Below, in pieces: positions 17,550 through 27,520 of a stretch of DNA of 33,178 nt. This DNA comes from an uncultured Bacteroidota bacterium (GTDB taxonomy: Bacteria > Bacteroidota > Bacteroidia > Chitinophagales > LD1), in NCBI GenBank assembly GCA_903889265.1, contig CAISWS010000425.1, positions 1 to 33,178 of the forward strand. Reading direction: 5' to 3'. Position 1 is the first letter of the stretch. Every line of letters begins with the position of its first letter. A program made the translations under genes and the position numbers. The notes under the pieces are model-generated. The model was not told the origin of the DNA. It did not search any database and saw nothing but the letters and a program-made list of their open reading frames with translations.

Positions 17550-20500
17550 TTAATACGGCTGATTCTTTCCCAGCTTTTTCAACTCAGTATTTACTTTAGG
17601 CCTGTAGGTTTTTTTGCGCTCTTCCAGCTTTTTTCCGCCATCGTTCATATCGCGTTGTAACTTGTTAAGCCCCTCAACCTGCGAATGGGTGGGTTCGCCC
17701 TGGTAGAAATTTACGCCTGCATAGATATCGCTTATTTTATCGCGCAATTTTTGTTCATCAACAAATATTACGGTGCGGCCTTCTTTAACTGGTACCAATT
17801 CAGCACGTAATTCTTCAAGGCTATCGTAATACTCTTTAATGATGGGCGAAAGGCCGATGGCTTCTTTAATTTGCTTCTCTTCCTGTAACACAGAATCCAT
17901 TAAAGATGCAAGTTCCTCCTGCATTTTGTACGAGCGCATTACGGCATCATGGTTTTGAGCCAGTTGTTGCGAAGTAGCAGCACTTTTATCATCATGAACC
18001 AGGTCAAGCTCACCTTCGGCCGTTTTCCCATTTACCACCACTTTCACTTTATACTTCCCCTCCAATACCATAGGGCCTATGGTGGATGCAAAATCAAGCT
18101 TTGAGCCTCCCTGCGCTACATGCGGCGGTTTAAGGCGCATGTTCCAGGTTATTTTGTTGATGCCTTTGCGTTTAGTACCTGGCAGGTCAACTAAAAAATT
18201 ACCCAGGCTATCGTATATCTGCACAACCACATTGCCGCTATTTACGCGGTCTTTGAGGTAATAAAGTATGGGCGCCTCTTCAGTACTGTTGGGGCCGGTG
18301 TATCCGGCAAATGGCCAATCGCTGTTATAATGGCCAATTGAAACCGGTGTTGGACGTGAGCTTATAGTTGCTACATCCGAATTTAGTAACTGCTCATTCA
18401 TTTTTCTAAGTGGCGAAATGTCGTCAACAATTAATACACCTCTGCCGTGTGTGGCAATTACCAGATCGTTGGTGCGTGGTTCAATTACCAGGTCGCGCAC
18501 CATGGCGTAATCTGGTATATGGCCTTTCATTTGCACCCAGTTGGTGCCGCCATCAATTGTTGTATACAAGCCCATTTCGGTGCCCAGAAAAAGCAGGTCT
18601 TTACTTACAATGTCTTCTCTTATTTTGTTGGCGTAACCTTTAAATTGGTCGCTGGTAATCAGTTTCCAGCTTTTACCCATGTCGGTTGATTTGGCCAGGT
18701 AAGTTTTCATATCACCGTAGGTGTGATTATCAAACGTTACGTACACCACATTTTTATCGAACCGGGAAGGCATAATACTGGAAACCCATGTTTGTGCCGG
18801 CACACCACATAACTTGTATTTATCAGAGAAATTGGTCCATGTTTTTCCTCCATCCTGGGTTAGTTGTAAATTGCCATCATCTGTTCCAACCCAAATCATT
18901 TTTTCATCTATCGGCGATTCGGCAAGTGTAAAAATGGTGCAATGATTTTCTGCCGAAGTATTGTCGTTGGTCAAGCCACCGCTCTCTTCCTGCTTCTGTT
19001 TGGCTGGGTCGTTGGTAGTAAGGTCAGGCGATATTTTATCCCAGGTAAGGCCATTGTTTTCGCTTTTGAATAAGAACTGTGCGCCCATATAAATGCGTTT
19101 TTTGCTTACCGGGCTGCGCACTATGGGTGTGTTCCAGTTAAAGCGGAACTTGGGGTCGCCTTCACCGGCTTTGGGCTGTACGTCCTGTTCCTGTCCGGGC
19201 TTTATTTCTACTCTTGAAATATGCCCACCCTGATACTCGCTGTAAATAACATCATGGTCTTCACCATTAGGCTGTACCCAGAAACCATCACCACCACCCA
19301 CATTGCGCCAGTCGGCATTTTTAATGCCACCGGGGGCTTGTGAGGGTGCGCGCCACGAACCGTTGTCCTGTAATCCGCAATACACATAATAAGGGTCCTG
19401 GTCATCAACCTGAACATGGTATAACTGTGCCACAGGAAGGCTGTTCAAATAAATCCAGTTATTACCCCGGTCAACACTCATATAAACACCGCCATCGGTG
19501 CCAACATACATTTGCGATGTGTTTTTCGGGTTTATCCAAAGTGCGTGCATATCGCTGTGCAACCAGCCTGAGCTGTTTTGCGAACGCACCCAACTGTAAC
19601 CGCCGTCTTCGCTGTAAGAAAACTCAAACGCAGGCCTGTAGACGCGTTTTGCATCGAAAGGGTCAACTACTATGGTGCTGAAATAGAAAGGACGGGCGCA
19701 AACGTTATCATCGGCGCTTTGCTCTTTCCATGATTCACCGCCATCCGCTGAAATATACAAGCTGGTTTTTTTAGATTCAATTATAGCCACCATGTTATCC
19801 GGTGACGAAGGCGAAACAGTTATAGCTGCCCTGCCAATAGTATCGGCACTTATCCCTTTCTGAATTTTTCTCCAGGTTTTTCCTCCATCGGTTGATTTCA
19901 TTACGGAACAGGCTGGACCGCCCGAATTAAAAGCATAGGGTTTTCTTCTGAACTGCCACAAGGTGGCGTACATAATATCGGGGTTTTTCGGGTTTAGCGC
20001 AAAATCGGCGCAACCGGTCGAATCGTTGGCGAACAATATTTTCTCCCAGTTTTTACCGCCATCAGTGGTTTTGTACAAGCCACGGTCAGGTGAGTTACTC
20101 CATAGTTTGCCTGGCACTGCTACATAAACGGTATTAGGGGCGTTAGGGCTGATAATTATTTTGCTGATGTGTTCGCTGTTGGGCAGGCCCATAAATACCC
20201 AATTTTCGCCTCCATCGGTCGTTTTATAAATACCGTTGCCGATGCTTACTGTGTTACGCATATTACTTTCTCCGGTGCCTACCCAAACAACATCGGGGTT
20301 GGTCTGGTCGATAGTAACCGCTCCAATGCTCTGACAGTGTTTATCAAACAGAGGTTTAAACTCCGCACCGCCATTAGTAGTTTTCCAAACCCCACCACCG
20401 GCGGTGCCAATGTATAGTATACGCGGGTCGGCATTAACGCCATCAATGGCGGTAATTCTTCCGCCGGTTACTGCAGGGCCTATATGGCGGGCTTCAAGTT

Positions 20501-20630
20501 TGCCCAATGCGGCCGAGGTAAGTTTTACCTTAGACTCAGCGGGTGCCTTGTCTTTTGTTTTGGCCTTCTGCCCGAAAACGGTTGCGCCAACAACCAGTGC
20601 CAGCACTACAAAGAATAGTTTTTTAACCAT
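17550..20630 (-). CDS. Secreted BNR/sortilin-like beta-propeller (glycosyl hydrolase-like) protein
   Basis: Signal peptide; repeated KTTDGGENW, STDGGKTW, SADGGESW, SEDGGYSW and TQDGGKTW Asp-box motifs; 1026 aa. Confidence 0.85.
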   Translation of the reverse strand: MVKKLFFVVLALVVGATVFGQKAKTKDKAPAESKVKLTSAALGKLEARHIGPAVTGGRITAIDGVNADPRILYIGTAGGGVWKTTNGGAEFKPLFDKHCQSIGAVTIDQTNPDVVWVGTGESNMRNTVSIGNGIYKTTDGGENWVFMGLPNSEHISKIIISPNAPNTVYVAVPGKLWSNSPDRGLYKTTDGGKNWEKILFANDSTGCADFALNPKNPDIMYATLWQFRRKPYAFNSGGPACSVMKSTDGGKTWRKIQKGISADTIGRAAITVSPSSPDNMVAIIESKKTSLYISADGGESWKEQSADDNVCARPFYFSTIVVDPFDAKRVYRPAFEFSYSEDGGYSWVRSQNSSGWLHSDMHALWINPKNTSQMYVGTDGGVYMSVDRGNNWIYLNSLPVAQLYHVQVDDQDPYYVYCGLQDNGSWRAPSQAPGGIKNADWRNVGGGDGFWVQPNGEDHDVIYSEYQGGHISRVEIKPGQEQDVQPKAGEGDPKFRFNWNTPIVRSPVSKKRIYMGAQFLFKSENNGLTWDKISPDLTTNDPAKQKQEESGGLTNDNTSAENHCTIFTLAESPIDEKMIWVGTDDGNLQLTQDGGKTWTNFSDKYKLCGVPAQTWVSSIMPSRFDKNVVYVTFDNHTYGDMKTYLAKSTDMGKSWKLITSDQFKGYANKIREDIVSKDLLFLGTEMGLYTTIDGGTNWVQMKGHIPDYAMVRDLVIEPRTNDLVIATHGRGVLIVDDISPLRKMNEQLLNSDVATISSRPTPVSIGHYNSDWPFAGYTGPNSTEEAPILYYLKDRVNSGNVVVQIYDSLGNFLVDLPGTKRKGINKITWNMRLKPPHVAQGGSKLDFASTIGPMVLEGKYKVKVVVNGKTAEGELDLVHDDKSAATSQQLAQNHDAVMRSYKMQEELASLMDSVLQEEKQIKEAIGLSPIIKEYYDSLEELRAELVPVKEGRTVIFVDEQKLRDKISDIYAGVNFYQGEPTHSQVEGLNKLQRDMNDGGKKLEERKKTYRPKVNTELKKLGKNQPY

Positions 20631-20682
20631 GGTAATATATTTGATAATGTGTTTGAGTTATTGTTTTAATACCGTAACAGGC

Positions 20683-21417
20683 TTATTTGCTCTTAGGTTT
20701 GTCAAAAACTGTGGCATCTACCGGTAGATTAACTTCTACTTTCGAGAAGTTAATGGGGCCTCCCTGTTCGTTGCCATTTTCATCCACTGATTGTACGGAG
20801 TATGGCACGGTGATGCCAAATTCAGTTTTTTTAAAGTCGGAGAACGTGATGTAGCCTTTCTCTTCTTTATCCTTTAGCTTAACACGGCGGATTTCTTTCA
20901 ATATGTAGTAAGTCTCAGCGTCTATATAGTAATATACCATGTCGCCATCTTTAGTAGTAAGTCTTATTTTAAGCACATCCGTGCCGTCCATATCATCGGT
21001 GCCCAGGTATTCAACGGTGTATCCTTTCTCTTTGTAATTAAGCAGCAGCCCCTGCGGGTCCGAAGAAAGTTTTTCAGAGCGGATGTCGTTGGGTGACATG
21101 GGGTCGGCATCTCTTTTACCACTGAAGGGATTATAAGTCCAGCCGCTATCGGCTCGGGTGGCCCTTTTGCTGGTCATGCCTTGCCAGCTGAATTCTGTTA
21201 ATGCGCCCTTAAAAGGTTTTATTACCTGAGTTTCAGCCACCGGTGCAAGCATACCCGGTCCCAGTAACATATTGCCGGTATACCTGATGGCATTAACCCG
21301 CGCCCATTTTTCTTTGCCACCAATGGCATCAAAATGTTTGTTGATAATATCGTCGGCTGTTTGTGCAAATAAGCGGCCACCGGCCACCAGCAGTAATACA
21401 AATAAGGTGCTGCGCAT
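20683..21417 (-). CDS. Exported LolA/outer-membrane lipoprotein-sorting-like protein
   Basis: Signal peptide, then TADDIINKHFDAIGGKEKWARVNAIRYTGNM, YTVEYLGTDDMDGTDVLKIRLTTKDG, YYIDAETYYILKEIRR. Confidence 0.6.
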   Translation of the reverse strand: MRSTLFVLLLVAGGRLFAQTADDIINKHFDAIGGKEKWARVNAIRYTGNMLLGPGMLAPVAETQVIKPFKGALTEFSWQGMTSKRATRADSGWTYNPFSGKRDADPMSPNDIRSEKLSSDPQGLLLNYKEKGYTVEYLGTDDMDGTDVLKIRLTTKDGDMVYYYIDAETYYILKEIRRVKLKDKEEKGYITFSDFKKTEFGITVPYSVQSVDENGNEQGGPINFSKVEVNLPVDATVFDKPKSK

Positions 21418-21558
21418 AATGCTGTTTGTTTAAAAGGCAAATTACAAATCTTTTACAATAGTTTTTTACGGGCAATTTTAAACCTTGTATCAGTCAGATT
21501 AGATAACTTTCGGATTCTGGTTGCGTAAGCTGGTACGTAGCTTTAATTTGTAACAGAG

Positions 21559-22443
21559 ATGGAAACACCGGATGTTTTTTTACAACGCATGATAAACTGG
21601 CTCGAGGCCCGGCGCATTATTAACCTGTTGCTGGTTTTTGGCTATTTCACTTTTATTTTTTTGATGCATGTGCCCTGTGCAAAGTTGTCGGTTTTTGTAC
21701 AGAACAAATTGTCGCTTCCGGTTTACAACAATGTGGTAATTGGTATTTCTTTTTTTATCCTCGTAATGTATCTTCTTTTCATGTTCAGGCAATTAAAAAC
21801 CTATTCCGAAAACCGGTTACATAAGCTTGTTTTCTTGCTGCTGTGTTTGTCGTTTATCATTCTGCATTTCAATATTATGTTTGAAATGAACATTGAAATT
21901 ATTCACGTTTTTCAATATTCCATATTGGCATTCCTTCTTTTTCCTTTAACCCGGCGTTTTGGTGCTGCGGTTTGTTTTGCTATACCTTTTATGTTGGTGG
22001 ACGAATGGAACCAATACATTAACCTGTATCCCGGGTTTGTGCAGTATTTTGAGTTTAACGATGTAATACTGGATATTAATGGCTGCGGGCTGGCTATGAT
22101 TTCGCTATACCTTGCCGGAGTAAGGGGCGAAGAAAATATGAAGCCGTTATGGAAAAGGCCGGAATTTATTTTGCTGTTTGTTGGTGCGATTGCAACCGCC
22201 ATGGCATTGCAGACCTGCTTTATTTCGTTATACGCGGCAGATAAATGTAATAATACCTGGCTGGTTTTGAATATAGTGCCAGAAGCGCCTGCCTTCTGGC
22301 GTAAGTTTCCGGGGAGGGATGTGGTATATCATATTATGCAGCCGCTGGAAGCAATTATAAGTATAGGAGTATTGGCTACCTTTTATTTTGGTTTGGATTC
22401 TTTCAGAGTGAACTTTTCAGAAAAAGCCTCCAAAATTCAGTGA
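21559..22443 (+). CDS. Membrane protein with VanZ-like features
   Basis: Multiple hydrophobic segments; EIIHVFQYSILAFLLF, VDEWNQYI, FEFNDVILDINGCGLAM resemble the VanZ-like pattern. Confidence 0.5.
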   Translation: METPDVFLQRMINWLEARRIINLLLVFGYFTFIFLMHVPCAKLSVFVQNKLSLPVYNNVVIGISFFILVMYLLFMFRQLKTYSENRLHKLVFLLLCLSFIILHFNIMFEMNIEIIHVFQYSILAFLLFPLTRRFGAAVCFAIPFMLVDEWNQYINLYPGFVQYFEFNDVILDINGCGLAMISLYLAGVRGEENMKPLWKRPEFILLFVGAIATAMALQTCFISLYAADKCNNTWLVLNIVPEAPAFWRKFPGRDVVYHIMQPLEAIISIGVLATFYFGLDSFRVNFSEKASKIQ

Positions 22444-23199
22444 TAAATTAAGTTCAGGACGAAAATTACCATAATAGCGGGCCTCATTTACATATATCTG
22501 ACCTGTGGAATAGCTTACCGATTGAATATCTAGCCGCTGTTCCCAAAACCGGCGAAAACCAGCTCCCATAGAAAACTCAACTATTAAAGGGTCAAACATC
22601 CATTGCCAACCAAGATTAAGTGTAAAATCAACAGCATTGCGGTGTTCCATCATGTAGGTATTTGGAAGATATGAAGGGCCTCCGGTGTTTAAGTTGGAGT
22701 TAAACTCGTCCACCTCGTTCGCCTTAAAATTGTAACGCTTGAACTCTATCATTGGGCTAAGCCAAAAACTCCCCAATGCCTCCTTTTTAACGTAAAATTT
22801 AGGCTGGAAGGACAAATAATAACCTACCAATGCTTTTCGTTCATTGTAAGTGTAATACGGACTGTAATTGGGTTCATCGACAAAAATGATATTTATTACA
22901 TCCGCTACAAAATCGCGGGTGGTAAGACCAACTCCGCCCTGTACGCTTAGCCATGGGAATATTTTACGTTCGTAATAAAAAGGGATAACACCGCTTACCC
23001 AAGTCGTTAATCCAATTTTAACAATGTTATTAGCTTTTTCAGCCTTGGATAATTTTGTCCGGCTTGCGTCTCTTGAAAAAACAATTACTTCCGTGGACCC
23101 TTGTTCATGCCTTGTAGTGTCTACCCTGATTGTTTGGGCTTTAATGTCACCAGCAAAAAACATAATTGCCATTGCAGTAAAAATTACAATAAATTTCAT
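22417..23199 (-). CDS. Hypothetical exported, possibly outer-membrane beta-barrel protein
   Basis: Signal peptide MKFIVIFTAMAIMFFAGDIKAQ; alternating aromatic C-terminal strands ending in LNLSLNFGGFF. Confidence 0.5.
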   Translation of the reverse strand: MKFIVIFTAMAIMFFAGDIKAQTIRVDTTRHEQGSTEVIVFSRDASRTKLSKAEKANNIVKIGLTTWVSGVIPFYYERKIFPWLSVQGGVGLTTRDFVADVINIIFVDEPNYSPYYTYNERKALVGYYLSFQPKFYVKKEALGSFWLSPMIEFKRYNFKANEVDEFNSNLNTGGPSYLPNTYMMEHRNAVDFTLNLGWQWMFDPLIVEFSMGAGFRRFWEQRLDIQSVSYSTGQIYVNEARYYGNFRPELNLSLNFGGFF

Positions 23200-23256
23200 T
23201 TGCACTTTTGTTTTAACAAATGTATATTATATTGTGCCGATATAAAACAAAACCCA

Positions 23257-24870
23257 ATGAAAAAAAGACAATTACACCCAGTCTGGTTTTTGACCATACT
23301 AATTTCTTTCAGTGCCTATCAATTAGGTTTGGCCCAGACAATTAAATTTGAAATGGGGCCTGAATACAAGGTAGAGAAGAGAACGGAAGTGGCAGAAAGG
23401 TTTATTCATGGCGATAAATCTTCCTCCTACCTATTATGGGCAAATTACAATTTGGGGTCAATGTGGGCTCACGCTTATAGCTTTGGGGCAGCTAAAATAA
23501 AGGCAACCGCATCACTGCAGAAATTTGATGCAAAGATGAACCAAACCTTCGATAAGGAGTTCGTTACTAATGAAAAGGATTTGAACTTCGAAGATGTTAT
23601 ATGGGCTTCGGGTAAGTTTATCATGTTTACGAGCAAATATGATAAAGCCACCAACACTAATACGGCTTACGCCAATTTTGTGGATGCGGATGCAAAAATA
23701 GATGCCAAATCAATAACGGTAATGAAGCTAACGAGTGATAACAAGAAATTTCCAGGCAGCTTCGATTTTTGCGTATCTGATGATTCTACAAAGTTTTTAG
23801 TTTATGCTCAGGCTCAAACTGAAAAAGAGGATAACCCAAAATTTGTATTCGATGTTTATTCAACAGATATGGTAAAACTGTGGGAGAAAATCGTAACTCT
23901 TCCATACAAAGAAAGAATGGTAAAAATTTATGATTACTCTGTTTCAAACAATGGAGACGTATTCATCTTGCTAAAAAAATACGACCAGGACAAAAAGGGA
24001 TGGGGTAAAAATGAAAAGAAGACCGATCAGGGAGTAGTTGCTAATTACAATTATGAAGTATTGGTGTATACAAACGGGGGTAAAGATTATAAAGAATATA
24101 CACTTGATTTGAATGGCAAGTTCGTGGTAGACCCGGCCTTTAAAATAGACCCCAAGGGCAATCTTGCTGTAGCTGGGTTTTACACTGATATTTTAGGGGG
24201 AGCCGAAAAGGGCATTTTTTATATGACTATAGATGCTGAATCGAAACAGGTAAAGACTTCGAACATGAAGGAGTTTACTAAAGAAATGATTGATGCTATT
24301 GGGAAAAATCACAATTTCACTAAGACCAAGGGTAAAGACCAAGGATTGAAATTTTTTGTGTTTAATAAATTTATTTTACGTAATGACGGCGGGGCCGTTC
24401 TACTGGCGGAGAATCAATATGTCAACGAGTATACAGTAACAGATGAGCATGGAATGACCAGAACAGAGTATACCTATTACTACAACGATATTATAGCAAT
24501 AAATGTTAACCCTAAAGGTGAAATTGAGTGGTTTAGCAGAGTACCTAAAAGGCAATTTGCACGGGAACGATTACCTTACCTTTCTTATTCACCAATGGTA
24601 GTAGGAGATAAAATTTACCTGATTTATAACGACAATAAGAATAATACGGAAGATGAGGCTAAGCCGAAATATTTTAACTATAAAGATGGGGTGGCGGTGA
24701 TAACTACTATTGATGCTAATGGCAAAATAACTAAGAAGAACCTATTTGGGTTAAAGGATAATGAAACTATTTTATATCCCAGAAACAGTTCGCAAACATC
24801 TTCTAATAAGATGTCGGTTTTCATGGCAAAAGGGAAAAATTACAGGATAGGTTACCTGACGGTAGAGTAG
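23257..24870 (+). CDS. Hypothetical secreted protein
   Basis: Start at the internal ATG gives signal peptide MKKRQLHPVWFLTILISFSAYQLGLAQ; 537 aa; no recognised domain. Confidence 0.6.
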   Translation: MKKRQLHPVWFLTILISFSAYQLGLAQTIKFEMGPEYKVEKRTEVAERFIHGDKSSSYLLWANYNLGSMWAHAYSFGAAKIKATASLQKFDAKMNQTFDKEFVTNEKDLNFEDVIWASGKFIMFTSKYDKATNTNTAYANFVDADAKIDAKSITVMKLTSDNKKFPGSFDFCVSDDSTKFLVYAQAQTEKEDNPKFVFDVYSTDMVKLWEKIVTLPYKERMVKIYDYSVSNNGDVFILLKKYDQDKKGWGKNEKKTDQGVVANYNYEVLVYTNGGKDYKEYTLDLNGKFVVDPAFKIDPKGNLAVAGFYTDILGGAEKGIFYMTIDAESKQVKTSNMKEFTKEMIDAIGKNHNFTKTKGKDQGLKFFVFNKFILRNDGGAVLLAENQYVNEYTVTDEHGMTRTEYTYYYNDIIAINVNPKGEIEWFSRVPKRQFARERLPYLSYSPMVVGDKIYLIYNDNKNNTEDEAKPKYFNYKDGVAVITTIDANGKITKKNLFGLKDNETILYPRNSSQTSSNKMSVFMAKGKNYRIGYLTVE

Positions 24871-24887
24871 TCAAGTTGAGTTGAATG

Positions 24888-24934
24888 TATAAATAAAGAA
24901 GCTGAATAAAATCTATTCGGCTTCTTTATTTATA
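24888..24934. terminator. Strong bidirectional intrinsic terminator
   Basis: TATAAATAAAGAAGCtGAATA-AAATC-TATTCgGCTTCTTTATTTATA: 21-bp stem with one G-T pair and 5-nt loop, just after the stop at 24870 and facing the minus-strand gene at 25068. Confidence 0.85.
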
Positions 24935-25067
24935 TAGTATGAAATTTATTTTATACCTGCTATCGCTCCGACATCTATTATTTTATCATGTTTCAAGAAA
25001 GTCCTTGAAAACCAAGGAGCGCAATTTGATGATTTAATCCGGCTCATGTCATTAGCAATATTGAAGT

Positions 25068-25589
25068 TCATCTTTCAAGGCCAAACGCAAAAGCCTCATT
25101 TGTACTGGTTATCAGAAAGAAATATTCCCCGGTATTCGCAGCTATAGGTAGTGTCAATAAATAAAGACCAGAACCTACTTTCGCAAAATTTATTTCTGTA
25201 CCTGCTTGCTTCGCAGTACCATGTGCCCCTGATTTTGAATCTACATATTCTCGTTGGCCTTTTACCTCACAATAGTTAAGCATGCACTCTGCACCAGGAT
25301 TTGCGTTTTCCGGGTTAAAATGAATCAAGAATTGCGGGTTGGTCATTTTGGAGATTCTGACATTTGAAGAAACACCCGGTATAACCATCACACTTTCGTT
25401 TCCCCATATCCCAACATGCCTTCTATCGGTTGTCATTTTAGGTGTTTCAAGCTCTGTAGTGGAATTCTTATCCTTGTCATATAGATATACGACATTATCT
25501 TTTTGTGGTTTCGGATATTTTTTATCCTGGGCGGATGCAGAGGAAAATACCATAAGGCATATCGCCGATAAGAAGAGTGTTTTTTTCAT
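25068..25589 (-). CDS. Hypothetical exported protein
   Basis: Signal peptide MKKTLFLSAICLMVFSSASAQ; 173 aa. Confidence 0.55.
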   Translation of the reverse strand: MKKTLFLSAICLMVFSSASAQDKKYPKPQKDNVVYLYDKDKNSTTELETPKMTTDRRHVGIWGNESVMVIPGVSSNVRISKMTNPQFLIHFNPENANPGAECMLNYCEVKGQREYVDSKSGAHGTAKQAGTEINFAKVGSGLYLLTLPIAANTGEYFFLITSTNEAFAFGLER

Positions 25590-25792
25590 AATATTCTTTT
25601 AGTTTAAACGAAAATAAAAATAAATATCAAGAAACAAGAGCTTCGTAAGTCTTAGCTAAGAGGATATTAGAGGCTGTTTGAGGTTTGCAAAGGGAAAGAG
25701 AATGATAAATCGTTAGCTCCTAAGCATGTCAGAGTTAACTACAGGCCAAACAAGGCTGCGTAAGGCATTCTTTACCTGATATAAAGCCCTCT

Positions 25793-26932
25793 CTAAGCTA
25801 ATACTGCCCTAGAAATTACAATCCGTTGCACCTCACTGGTTCCCTCGTATATCTGAGTAATCTTGGCATCGCGCATCAGGCGTTCAACGTGGTATTCTTT
25901 TACAAAACCATAGCCGCCATGTACCTGCACAGCCTCAACCGTGGTTTTCATGGCCACTTCCGATGCAAACACTTTAGCCATAGCTGAGGCTATATCGTAG
26001 TTTTTGTGCTGGTCTTTTAATAAGGCAGCTTTATAAACTAACAGGCGTGCGGCTTCAATTTCGGTAGCCATATCTGCCAGTTTAAATGCTATAGCCTGGT
26101 GGTTTATAATTTCTTTGCCAAAGGCTTTGCGTACTTGTGCGTAATCAACGGCCAGTTCATATGCCCCTGCAGCGATACCTAAAGCTTGTGCAGCAATACC
26201 TATTCGCCCGCCGCTCAAAGTCTTCATGGCAAATTTAAAACCGAAGCCATCTTCACCTATCCTGTTTTCCTTGGGCACTTTTACATCATTAAATAAAAGC
26301 GTATGTGTGTCTGACGAACGAATGCCTAACTTGTCTTCTTTTTTTCCTACAACAAAACCCGGCATTCCTTTTTCAACTATCAAAACGTTAATGCCTTTAT
26401 GGCCTTTCTCGGGATGGGTTTGGGCAATAACCAAATAAACTGAAGCGCAACCGCCGTTGGTTATCCAGTTTTTGGTGCCGTTTAAGATATAGTGGTCGCC
26501 CATGTCAACAGCCGTGGTGCGCTGGCTGGTGGCATCACTTCCTGCTTCAGGTTCGCTGAGGCAGAAGGCGCCTATTTTTTCGCCCTTGGCAAGCGGGGTT
26601 AAATACTTTTGTTTTTGCTCTTCGGTTCCGAATTCTTCAAGCCCCCAGCAAACTAATGAGTTATTAACGCTCATTAAAACCGAGCAGGATGAATCAACTT
26701 TTGATATTTCTTCCATGGCTATTACGTAGCTAATGGCATCCATACCCCCACCTCCATATTTCGGCGAAACCATCATGCCTAAAAAACCGAGTTCTGCCAT
26801 TTTTTTTACCTGTTCTGCCGGCCAGCTCATATGCGTATCGCGTTCAATTACCCCCGGCTTGCATTCGTTTTGTGCAAAATCGCGGGCGGCCTGGCGTATC
26901 ATCAAGTGTTCTTCGGTCAATGAAAAGTTCAT
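25793..26932 (-). CDS. Acyl-CoA dehydrogenase
   Basis: KIGAFCLSEPEAGSDATSQRTTA, NGTKNWITNGG, LGIRSSDTHTLLFNDVKVPKENRIG, VEAVQVHGGYGFVKEYHVERLMRDAKITQIYEGTSEVQRIVI. Confidence 0.95.
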   Translation of the reverse strand: MNFSLTEEHLMIRQAARDFAQNECKPGVIERDTHMSWPAEQVKKMAELGFLGMMVSPKYGGGGMDAISYVIAMEEISKVDSSCSVLMSVNNSLVCWGLEEFGTEEQKQKYLTPLAKGEKIGAFCLSEPEAGSDATSQRTTAVDMGDHYILNGTKNWITNGGCASVYLVIAQTHPEKGHKGINVLIVEKGMPGFVVGKKEDKLGIRSSDTHTLLFNDVKVPKENRIGEDGFGFKFAMKTLSGGRIGIAAQALGIAAGAYELAVDYAQVRKAFGKEIINHQAIAFKLADMATEIEAARLLVYKAALLKDQHKNYDIASAMAKVFASEVAMKTTVEAVQVHGGYGFVKEYHVERLMRDAKITQIYEGTSEVQRIVISRAVLA

Positions 26933-27027
26933 GGTATGGAATGGTTATTGGTAAACGGATAGTATGAATTAACGGTGGCGAAGATAGGAGAAATGGGGGC
27001 AGGGGCAACACAAAAGGAAGAGAATAT

Positions 27028-27516
27028 TTATCCTTTTGAGCGCTGTATAATACCTGTGGTGCTAAACCCCTTTAAATAAGGCACTGTTTTTACCAACCCA
27101 CCATAACTTTTTACAAAAGCGCTACCTACAATTTCATCGGGTTTCCAATCGCCGCCTTTTACTAAAATATCAGGCTTAATGGCATGTATCAGCGCTTCGG
27201 GGGTGTCTTCTTCAAAAATGATAATGGCATCAGTAAACTGCATGGCAGCAAGCACAACGGCCCTTGACTGTTCATCATTCACCGGCCGGTCTTTTCCTTT
27301 TAAACGCTTAACTGAGGAATCGGAATTAAGCCCTATTATCAGCCTTTCACCCATTTCGCTGCACGATGCCAGCAGGTGGGCGTGGCCCTGGTGCACAATA
27401 TCAAAGCAGCCATTGGTAAACACGATTTTATCGCCCAACCTTCTCCAGAATTCTATCCGTTTCAGGAGGTCGTTCAATTGAAAGAGTTTCGATTCAATCT
27501 TATCGGTAAAAACCAA
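27028..27516 (-). CDS. rfaE2: D-glycero-beta-D-manno-heptose 1-phosphate adenylyltransferase (RfaE domain II)
   Basis: KIVFTNGCFDIVHQGHAHLLASCSEMGERLIIGLNSDSSVKRLKGKDRPVNDEQSRAVVLAAMQFTDAIIIFEEDTP. Confidence 0.92.
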   Translation of the reverse strand: MVFTDKIESKLFQLNDLLKRIEFWRRLGDKIVFTNGCFDIVHQGHAHLLASCSEMGERLIIGLNSDSSVKRLKGKDRPVNDEQSRAVVLAAMQFTDAIIIFEEDTPEALIHAIKPDILVKGGDWKPDEIVGSAFVKSYGGLVKTVPYLKGFSTTGIIQRSKG

Positions 27517-27520
27517 GTGC

